The notes under the pieces are model-generated. The model had not been told where the DNA came from and searched no databases. It was given only the letters and a program-made list of their open reading frames with translations. A program made the position numbers and the translations under genes. A stretch of DNA of 21,319 bases from a virus, in IMG/VR virus record IMGVR_UViG_3300050821_006147, positions 1 through 21,319 of that record. One strand, 5' to 3'. Below, in pieces: positions 1 to 5,375 of the stretch. The stretch's first letter is position 1; every line of letters starts with the position of its first letter.

Positions 1-5
1 GTCAC

Positions 6-203
6 CTAGTAGCTCCGGTGCTTGTTGAGAACCATCTCTATGAAATCGGCAAGCGGTTTTTCGGCATAGCCACAACCAGCTCGCTCCGGATTTCTCCCAT
101 GCATGAACTGGATACGAGTAACCTTTTCGCCATCCAAGCGAGCGCCACCAATCTCGAATATCTCCTTGGCAATGATCGCTGCGAGTTCCTTGTCATCGAC
201 CAT
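6..203 (-). CDS. Small conserved phage hypothetical protein (65 aa)
   Basis: Last leftward gene in the window. The start is the ATG at 203, which follows an AGGAG box and overlaps the end of the preceding gene. A longer frame reaching position 362 would run through the coding region of the zinc-finger gene and is not used. The protein opens MVDDKELAAIIAKE and ends FIEMVLNKHRSY. It looks soluble, mixed alpha/beta, with one cysteine and no signal or membrane segment. I do not recognise a family, so function is unknown. The leader acaggagccgagc is almost the same as that before the 193-366 gene, which suggests matched translation rates. Confidence 0.65.
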   Translation of the reverse strand: MVDDKELAAIIAKEIFEIGGARLDGEKVTRIQFMHGRNPERAGCGYAEKPLADFIEMVLNKHRSY

Positions 204-366
204 GCTCGGCTCCTGTGTCGGCAGGAGGACGCCGGTTCCATTGCTCTCGCGTGAGATTGGCCATGTACGCGCCGCAGTCCTGATCAGAGCAACCATAATG
301 CGCGGGCCACCTAGCCCCTTCCTCCGCAGGTGATCCGCAGAACGGGCATGGCAAAAGATCATTCAT
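193..366 (-). CDS. Lar-like (restriction alleviation) zinc-finger protein (57 aa)
   Basis: The protein begins MNDLLPCPFCGSPAEE, continues with a CSDQDC pair and ends near REQWNRRP. The order CPFCG, then CxxxxCGA, then WNRR is the signature of the Lar/restriction-alleviation-like zinc-ribbon family common in phage early regions. Lar proper modulates type I restriction, but most phage relatives are uncharacterised, so only the fold is called with confidence. The start is the ATG at 366, six bases after AGGAG. It overlaps the stop of the 57-aa gene at 359-532, and its own stop lies inside the start region of the 6-203 gene. Confidence 0.75.
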   Translation of the reverse strand: MNDLLPCPFCGSPAEEGARWPAHYGCSDQDCGAYMANLTREQWNRRPPADTGAEHGR

Positions 367-532
367 GCTTGGCTCCTGTTTCAGCCTGCAACCGCTCATT
401 CAGCACCGTCAGCTCGTAGGCACTCGGCGTGAACTTGCGCTCGGTCTTCTCCATGGCCGCTTCGGCGGACAGCCCCTCGCCCAACTTGATCTTGTAGAAG
501 CGCAACATGCGCTCGGCTTTGTCCTGGATCAT
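359..532 (-). CDS. Small hypothetical protein (57 aa)
   Basis: An open frame of 58 codons beginning MIQDKAERMLRFYK and ending ETGAKHE. It fills the stretch between its neighbours exactly. Its ATG shares an ATGA overlap with the stop of the 529-714 gene, and its stop overlaps the start of the Lar-like gene. The protein is charged and helical with no cysteines, membrane segment or signal. No family is recognised. Support comes from gap-free packing and coupled start/stop pairs on both sides. Confidence 0.65.
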   Translation of the reverse strand: MIQDKAERMLRFYKIKLGEGLSAEAAMEKTERKFTPSAYELTVLNERLQAETGAKHE

Positions 533-714
533 TTGTCACCTATTTCAGACTCGGTTCCATAAAAAGACCTGATCGGACGCCCGCAGCGGATACAAACCAG
601 CATCCCCGTTTCCTCTGGTGTCCTCACCAATATATCCAGGGTCTGCCCGCAATCGGTCTCCCACCCGTCGACGCTCTCGATCCAATCGCAGACCTCATCG
701 AAGCGGTTCAACAC
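529..714 (-). CDS. Small cysteine-containing hypothetical protein (61 aa)
   Basis: Begins at a GTG (714) inside the end of the integrase gene, which stops at 695; a TTG at 711 is an alternative. It carries C9, C21 and a CIRCG motif, so a single metal-binding site is possible. Its stop forms an ATGA overlap with the next gene. No family is recognised. Position directly behind integrase and the tight overlap indicate co-translation with it. Confidence 0.6.
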   Translation of the reverse strand: MLNRFDEVCDWIESVDGWETDCGQTLDILVRTPEETGMLVCIRCGRPIRSFYGTESEIGDK

Positions 715-1543
715 GGCGCATTGCTCTGTCGTAAACGCGGCGAGTCATTTTCACGTCCATGTGCCCAGCCAGCAGATACGCGGCGTCCAGGTTCTTGTTG
801 TCGGAAATGCACTTCGCCCGAATATCGTGAAAATGAAAGCGCTCGTTACCCAACCTGACCCACTTTTGCTGCGTCCGCTGCCACAGTGCCCTGAAGCCAT
901 CTGGCGTGTAGCGCAAACCTTTCTTCTTCAGATTCTTGGGGTTAGTACGGATCACGTACTGGTGCGGCCACATGGGCTCCATGACCCTGGCGCGCTTCAG
1001 GACGGTCTCAATTGCCGGCGAGATCATGATGGCCAGCTTCTTGCCGGTCTTCCCTTGGGTGATCTCAATTCGCCAGTCGGCTCGCGGAACTCCAACCGTC
1101 TTTACCTGCTTCCAGGTCAAGCCGATGATATCTGACTGCCGCTGGCCGGTGAGGAGCGCCAAGTCCATCGCAATCTGTACCTGCGCGCACGCGATAGCGC
1201 GACAGCCGTTGAACTCATCGTCTGTGATGTATCGGTCTCGAGGCCGCGTCGGCCAGCGCTCGACCGCTGAGCAGGGGTTCACCAGGTCGTCGCTGATGCA
1301 CCACCGTCCGATTGCCTTATAGAAAACCATCGATAGCAGCATCACCATTCGGTTGCGGTGAATGCGGCCTTTTTTCACATCGAGGAATGCGGCAACGTGC
1401 CGGGGCTTGATCTCGTGAGGGTCGAAATGGCCAAACTGCTTGCGCAATAACTGGAAGATTCCCAAGTAATCGCGCTTCGTGCGGGGCTGCAAATCTTCCA
1501 TGCACTCTGCGATATAGCGGTCGAAAAGCTCATTCATTGTCAT
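695..1543 (-). CDS. int: Tyrosine-family site-specific integrase (282 aa)
   Basis: Catalyses integration of the phage genome into, and with an excisionase release from, the host chromosome. The catalytic residues are all visible, numbering from the start at 1543: R135 in LTGQRQSD, K165 in TQGKTGK, H239 and R242 in FHFHDIRAK, H261 in LAGHMD and the nucleophile Y271 in RRVYDRA. Residues 1-100 form the SAM-like core-binding domain. A longer frame reaches 1660 and an ATG at 1573 is possible, but the ATG at 1543 has GGAG six bases upstream and gives a normal phage-integrase length. That GGAG lies in a perfect hairpin (1547-1566). Unusually, the gene lies inside the leftward operon with small genes on both sides. 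No att site is identifiable. Confidence 0.93.
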   Translation of the reverse strand: MTMNELFDRYIAECMEDLQPRTKRDYLGIFQLLRKQFGHFDPHEIKPRHVAAFLDVKKGRIHRNRMVMLLSMVFYKAIGRWCISDDLVNPCSAVERWPTRPRDRYITDDEFNGCRAIACAQVQIAMDLALLTGQRQSDIIGLTWKQVKTVGVPRADWRIEITQGKTGKKLAIMISPAIETVLKRARVMEPMWPHQYVIRTNPKNLKKKGLRYTPDGFRALWQRTQQKWVRLGNERFHFHDIRAKCISDNKNLDAAYLLAGHMDVKMTRRVYDRAMRRVEPLR

Positions 1544-1546
1544 TGT

Positions 1547-1566
1547 GATCTCCGTGGTAGGAGATC
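1547..1566 (-). promoter_or_regulatory. Hairpin sequestering the integrase Shine-Dalgarno
   Basis: In the mRNA sense, GATCTCC is followed by a six-base loop and GGAGATC, a perfect 7-bp stem. The GGAG of the stem is the only Shine-Dalgarno for the ATG at 1543, and the stem ends three bases before that ATG. In a folded leader the ribosome site would be closed. The pairing is seen directly; regulation is inference. Confidence 0.55.
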
Positions 1567-1577
1567 GAAGCATACCC

Positions 1578-1677
1578 GCAACCTCTGGTTGCCGAAACAC
1601 TGTAAATACAGATGTTTCATTAAGTTTATGCTCATGCGGTTCGTGGCGACGTAGAAGCATTGATTATGTCTGCTTCT
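1578..1677 (-). promoter_or_regulatory. Structured integrase leader with three more inverted repeats
   Basis: The stretch between the upstream gene and integrase holds three further inverted repeats. They are 1578-1592 (GCAACC, 3-base loop, GGTTGC), 1594-1618 (a 10-bp stem GAAACACTGT/ACAGTGTTTC with one bulged A and an AAAT loop) and 1653-1677 (AGAAGCA, 11-base loop, TGCTTCT). None has a following T tract in the mRNA sense, so they do not look like ordinary terminators. They could be RNA structure controlling int, or integrase/excisionase arm sites in DNA. Confidence 0.45.
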
Positions 1678-1682
1678 CGGAG

Positions 1683-1961
1683 TCACTCGATGCGTGCAAT
1701 GCTTTCAGGCTCGACGATCGATTTGTCATCAAGCGGATTGATCGGCATAAGGCACTCATCTGGGCACAGATCAAACCAGCCTCCAGGACCATCCTTACTG
1801 CCGACATGAATTTTCCTGTCTATCCGCCACCAAGGCCTATGGCTCACTAGATTGTTGGCGAATGGTCCAGAGTAGAACTCTAGGCATCTAACTACGATGC
1901 CATTCTGTTTGCCTTCGATAGTCTTGACGATCATGGCCAAATCGCCCTGCTTGCAGTTCAT
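1683..1961 (-). CDS. Conserved phage hypothetical protein (92 aa)
   Basis: Begins MNCKQGDLAMIVKTIEG and ends SIVEPESIARIE. The start pattern (C..GDLA.I......N.G..V.C) resembles a small conserved protein of proteobacterial phage early regions, probably a beta-barrel of SH3 type, with no known role. The ATG at 1961 makes a TGATG overlap with the stop of the upstream gene; a GTG three bases further up is the alternative. No membrane segment or signal is seen. Confidence 0.7.
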   Translation of the reverse strand: MNCKQGDLAMIVKTIEGKQNGIVVRCLEFYSGPFANNLVSHRPWWRIDRKIHVGSKDGPGGWFDLCPDECLMPINPLDDKSIVEPESIARIE

Positions 1962-2173
1962 CACTTCACTCTCCGGTCAGAAGCAGCGTCCTTGCGCAGA
2001 CATTCGAGAAATTCAATCACGCCAGCCTCGGACTCGGCGGTCGCCACCGCGCCATTCCCCATGTCGATGTCATAGGTGATTGCCAGTTCTGCCTTCTCCA
2101 ACGCGGGCAACTGCGAGACCTGTTGAAACCTAGTCGCATCGATCTTCGCAATAACCCTTAATTTCAGGCTCAC
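1961..2173 (-). CDS. Small hypothetical protein (70 aa)
   Basis: Begins MSLKLRVIAKIDATRF and ends RKDAASDRRVK. The GTG start at 2173 shares a GTGA overlap with the stop of the 2170-2526 gene. The protein is soluble with an alternating beta/alpha look and a single cysteine. No family is recognised. Overlaps at both ends support it. Confidence 0.65.
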   Translation of the reverse strand: MSLKLRVIAKIDATRFQQVSQLPALEKAELAITYDIDMGNGAVATAESEAGVIEFLECLRKDAASDRRVK

Positions 2174-2526
2174 TTATCATCTCCTTTGATTTTCTGAGCT
2201 AAGCGTGCCGCCAGCCCGCACGAACATGGGTAATGGCCGGCGTACATCATTTGTCCCCAGCTATTGCACCCTGGGTCGTGCTGTTCCGCTCCCGTTTCCG
2301 CAGTAGCCGTCCCCAAAAACGCCGCGATCTGCCCGCGCAACCAGTCGCTCACGCCGTCCTGAGTGCAGGTCAGCAGGTTCTTGGCGGCTGCCAGCTCGGC
2401 GGCGAGGGCGGCATTACGCGCGCGATAGCCGTCCACTTCCTTCGCTGATTCGATATCCTCAGCCTCCAGTTGCGCGATACGCTCGCGCAGATAGACTTCG
2501 TGCGCGGTCAGCTTGATGTCGCTCAT
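2170..2526 (-). CDS. Coiled-coil phage hypothetical protein (118 aa)
   Basis: Residues 8-50 are heptad-like and charged (VYLRERIAQLEAEDIE, then an alanine-rich AALAAELAAAK), suggesting a coiled coil. The C-terminus carries HDPGC and PCSCG motifs, a possible metal site of the kind seen at the ends of other phage accessory proteins. ATG start at 2526. It is separated by 28 bases from the end of the 2555-2995 gene. Role unknown. Confidence 0.65.
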   Translation of the reverse strand: MSDIKLTAHEVYLRERIAQLEAEDIESAKEVDGYRARNAALAAELAAAKNLLTCTQDGVSDWLRGQIAAFLGTATAETGAEQHDPGCNSWGQMMYAGHYPCSCGLAARLAQKIKGDDK

Positions 2527-2554
2527 TTAGGCTCCGAGGCGTTTTGCAGTGCTG

Positions 2555-2995
2555 TCATTTCCGAAACTCCACAACCCGCTGGCTATTGTCTGGAGCCGGT
2601 AGTACCCCGGCAGACTGTGCGGCATCGATCACGCGGCGACCATCAGGTAAGACCATGTGCGGCAGGAACGCCGTCTCGAAGCTCAATACGCCGCACTCTA
2701 CGGCGGTCGTCTGCCCCTTAACCCAATCCCGCAGGATCGAATAGACCGCCCGTCTGGCGTGCTCTAATGCGGCGTCGCGCTTCCAGCCGCTCTTGGTCAC
2801 GAGTGCCTGCGCGTAGCCGGCCCAACTCGCCTCAAGCTGCACCTGGCGTTCCCGCCACTTGAACATGACGATGGCAACTTGCCGGTCGTTGTCGGTCATC
2901 GTGCCGAAGGACTGGCAACCGAAGGCGGCGAGAATCTTCTGGATCTCGCGCATGGCATCGGTGCCGGGCCTGACTTTTTCGTAGGGAATGCCCAT
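2555..2995 (-). CDS. Conserved phage hypothetical protein (146 aa)
   Basis: Begins MGIPYEKVRPGTDAMREI and contains DRQVAIVMFKWRERQVQLEA. It is helical and soluble, with a basic middle, and resembles an uncharacterised protein found in phage early operons. The ATG at 2995 lies three bases after the stop of the upstream gene. No catalytic motif is visible, and no function is proposed. Confidence 0.7.
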   Translation of the reverse strand: MGIPYEKVRPGTDAMREIQKILAAFGCQSFGTMTDNDRQVAIVMFKWRERQVQLEASWAGYAQALVTKSGWKRDAALEHARRAVYSILRDWVKGQTTAVECGVLSFETAFLPHMVLPDGRRVIDAAQSAGVLPAPDNSQRVVEFRK

Positions 2996-2998
2996 GGG

Positions 2999-3235
2999 CT
3001 ACGGTTCCTTTGCAGGAGGTGTCAAAGCAGCGAGCAACGCATCGGCGTACTCGACAGCCTGACGCGCGGCCGACGTTGGAATCCAACCGCCGTCTTCCTC
3101 GTGAGCTGCGAACCCCTGTAGTGCCATCGCGGCGAAATACTCGCGCTTCGTGATGCCCTGCTCGGCATAGAGCGAGCCCTGGGCATCGCTCGATTGGATC
3201 GGAAATGCAGCGTAGTCGCCCGGTTTAATGTCCAT
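2999..3235 (-). CDS. Conserved phage hypothetical protein (78 aa)
   Basis: The segment GITKREYFAAMALQG matches a small protein widespread in phages of enteric bacteria and Burkholderiales, whose core is G-(I/L)-(S/T)-x-R-x-(Y/W)-(F/L)-A-(A/G). Its function is not known. The ATG at 3235 follows AGGAG with eight-base spacing. After 3235 there is a 96-base gap up to the exported-protein gene, in which I see no gene. Confidence 0.75.
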   Translation of the reverse strand: MDIKPGDYAAFPIQSSDAQGSLYAEQGITKREYFAAMALQGFAAHEEDGGWIPTSAARQAVEYADALLAALTPPAKEP

Positions 3236-3331
3236 TTTGTTTTCTCCTGATACACCTGAATACCCATGTAAACCCCTAAAATTCAGCTTCTTTTCCCGTA
3301 GTAGATGCGGGTGTCAGTCCCCGCCTTACAG

Positions 3332-3736
3332 TTACTGAACCAGCGTTCCGCTTGCGATGTATCGAGGGGCCCGCGGGAAGACGCAGACACGTCCCCCATG
3401 AACACACGGACCTGTTACTTCGCCACCCTCAAAAGTGAGCGTGGCGTAAAGGACGGCGCCCTCACTGTCGTATAGGGGCACGTTGACAAGAACGTCGGAG
3501 CCGTTGCGCGGCAACGCCCAAATACCCGAATCCCAGAAGGTGGAGTTCACGTAGGCGACAAGGCGCCCGTACTGCTTCGCGTAGACCACCAAGATGCTAT
3601 CGCCAGCGTCGTTGGCGACCGGCGAACAGTACGACGCCTGGTCGCACGCGGACTGCTCGAGCGTCACCGTGCCTGCGTTCGCTATCCCCCAACCAAATGA
3701 TCCCATCATCATCAATCCAAGTAGTAAACCCTTCAT
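3332..3736 (-). CDS. Exported small protein with signal peptide (134 aa)
   Basis: The start is the ATG at 3736, eight bases after AGGAG; a longer frame to 3859 overlaps two other genes and is rejected. Residues 1-22 form a signal peptide: MKG, a hydrophobic run LLLGLMMMGSFGWGI, then ANA before GTVTLEQ, consistent with signal peptidase I cleavage after ANA. The mature part is beta-rich with four cysteines in two pairs (CDQASYC and CVHGGRVC), which could form disulfides in the periplasm. It is the only clearly exported product in an operon of DNA-metabolism genes. A role in altering the cell envelope or excluding other phages is speculation. No family is recognised. Confidence 0.75.
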   Translation of the reverse strand: MKGLLLGLMMMGSFGWGIANAGTVTLEQSACDQASYCSPVANDAGDSILVVYAKQYGRLVAYVNSTFWDSGIWALPRNGSDVLVNVPLYDSEGAVLYATLTFEGGEVTGPCVHGGRVCVFPRAPRYIASGTLVQ

Positions 3737-3870
3737 CGAATCACTCCTTTTGTTGAAAACTGAAATCCATATTCGTAGCCGTGCATCGCTTTGAATCGCT
3801 CGGCGGTCGCCGCGCAGATCGTTTCGCCGGATGGCAGCGTGATCAGTGGCCGCCCGCATTCGCAGTTCAT
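3733..3870 (-). CDS. Tiny cysteine-containing protein (45 aa)
   Basis: Begins MNCECGRPLITLPSGETIC and ends QFSTKGVIR. C3, C5 and C19 suggest a partial metal site. The gene is fixed by overlaps on both sides: its ATG shares ATGA with the methyltransferase stop, and its stop overlaps the start of the exported protein. The end of the gene carries the AGGAG used by that next gene. Function unknown. Confidence 0.65.
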   Translation of the reverse strand: MNCECGRPLITLPSGETICAATAERFKAMHGYEYGFQFSTKGVIR

Positions 3871-5375
3871 GCGACCTCCGCTGTTTGGATTTGTTGCTCG
3901 ATCACATTCGATTTGACGAGCGCCTCAGCCATCACGGGCGGCACGGCGTTACCGATCATCCAAACCTGATCCGTCTTCGTCAGTGGTTTGCCGTTGTAGA
4001 TTGGATCGAGAATGTAGGAATCCTTGAAGCTCGTTGCGCGGGCGAGTTCGCGCGGCTGCAGCATTCGCATTGCGATGTCGGCGATGCGGTACGTCTCTCC
4101 GCGCACCACGACCAGGCCGAAACGATCTTTGCTGGTGATGGTATCGAGCGGACGTTCTAGGCCGGGATTCTGGTCAGTCCCATAATATTTCATCAAAAAG
4201 GCGCGAACTTCCCCGAAGTGCGTACCTTGGGCGCTGAGAGTTTGAAGCGGCTCATCGACGCTCTGCCCGACATTGTCGCCGCGCAATTTCACGATGTGCG
4301 AAGAAACTAGCGCGTGATGATCTTGCGTCGTGATAGTGAAGAGTGGGGACTGCATGGGTTGGCCGTCGTTCTCGTGGCCGCCGTAGTGACGAGCGAGGAA
4401 AGCGGCGACCAGCGCATGCTTCTGGCCGCCACCTACCACGGTACCCAACGGCTTGTGCAGATCGAGTGTCCGCGGGGCCTGGCCGTCTCGCTCGCCGTAA
4501 CCAGTCTGGATCAGTGTCGGCGATATGAGGGCCAATTCACCGCGATGGGCGCCCGTGATTGTGGGCAGTGGCTCATCCATCATATGCGCTCTGCGGTCGC
4601 CCTGATGCGTCAGCGGCACGATGAAGGGACTGGCTGAGTTCACCACATAGCGCATAATGCCCCGCGCGATCCGGCGTAAGGTCGCATCGGCAAGGGGCTT
4701 ATCGCGCTCGAATATCGATGGGCATGGAAGCGACCAGTCGATGCATTCCGCGGCAGTGCGATAGGGGAGGGCGCCCGGGCCATGCGAACTCTCGGGGAAT
4801 ATGATCTCCCGGCCATCGCAGCGCGCGATAACGAACAGCCTTTTGCGCGAGGTCGGCGCGCCGTAGTCGCATGCCCTGAGTTCCCGCATATCGACCTGAT
4901 AGCCTAGATTCTCTAACTGGCGATGCCACTTGCGGAACGTCATACCGCGGCGAACCTTGCATCGCGTGCCATCCGGCAGCAGCGGACCCCAGTCTTTTAG
5001 CTCCGTAACATTTTCGAGCATAATGACGCGCGGTCGCCGCATCTTGGCCCAGTGGGTCACCGTCCATGGCAGCCCACGGACGCGACGTGCGCGGTTGACA
5101 TCCCTGAACGGCTTGCCGCCGCGAGCGGAACTGAAATAGGTGCAGTCTGGCGAGAACCACGCCAAGCCAATGGGGCGGCCCGGCCCCACCGTGCGCGGGT
5201 CCAGGTTCTGCATATTCTCTTGCAGATGGACCGTGCGCGGATGATTGGCCTTGTGGACGGCAATCGCCTTTGCGTTATGGTTGATGGCGTAATCGACAGG
5301 CTTGCCAAGGGCGGTCTCAATACCCTCGCTCGCCCCGCCGCCGCACGCAAAATTGTCGACGTTGATCTCAATCAA
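3867..5375 (-). CDS. C5-cytosine DNA methyltransferase (502 aa)
   Basis: Transfers a methyl group from S-adenosylmethionine to carbon 5 of cytosine in DNA. Motif I is FACGGGASEG (residues 9-18), motif IV is SPDCTYFS with catalytic C78, motif VI is ENV (about 121-123), motif VIII is SRKRLFVIAR (about 177-186) and motifs IX/X end in GNAVPP (475-480). Between VIII and IX there are five PLxT(I/V/L)(T/S/V) repeats at about 269, 309, 344, 376 and 409, spaced 32-40 residues, probably building the target-recognition region. There is no ATG before motif I. The TTG at 5375 is chosen because it sits eight bases after GGGAG and makes a TTGA overlap with the reverse transcriptase stop. No cognate restriction enzyme is visible, so protection of phage DNA from host restriction is the likely role. 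Confidence 0.92.
   Translation of the reverse strand: MIEINVDNFACGGGASEGIETALGKPVDYAINHNAKAIAVHKANHPRTVHLQENMQNLDPRTVGPGRPIGLAWFSPDCTYFSSARGGKPFRDVNRARRVRGLPWTVTHWAKMRRPRVIMLENVTELKDWGPLLPDGTRCKVRRGMTFRKWHRQLENLGYQVDMRELRACDYGAPTSRKRLFVIARCDGREIIFPESSHGPGALPYRTAAECIDWSLPCPSIFERDKPLADATLRRIARGIMRYVVNSASPFIVPLTHQGDRRAHMMDEPLPTITGAHRGELALISPTLIQTGYGERDGQAPRTLDLHKPLGTVVGGGQKHALVAAFLARHYGGHENDGQPMQSPLFTITTQDHHALVSSHIVKLRGDNVGQSVDEPLQTLSAQGTHFGEVRAFLMKYYGTDQNPGLERPLDTITSKDRFGLVVVRGETYRIADIAMRMLQPRELARATSFKDSYILDPIYNGKPLTKTDQVWMIGNAVPPVMAEALVKSNVIEQQIQTAEVA

Noticed and set aside
1-1543. attachment site beside integrase
   Set aside because: No tRNA end, direct repeat or core sequence could be recognised, and genes continue past integrase to the window edge.
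3307-3324. GCGGG/CCCGC hairpin after the exported-protein gene as a terminator
   Set aside because: The stem is five bp with an 8-base loop and no T tract follows on either strand.
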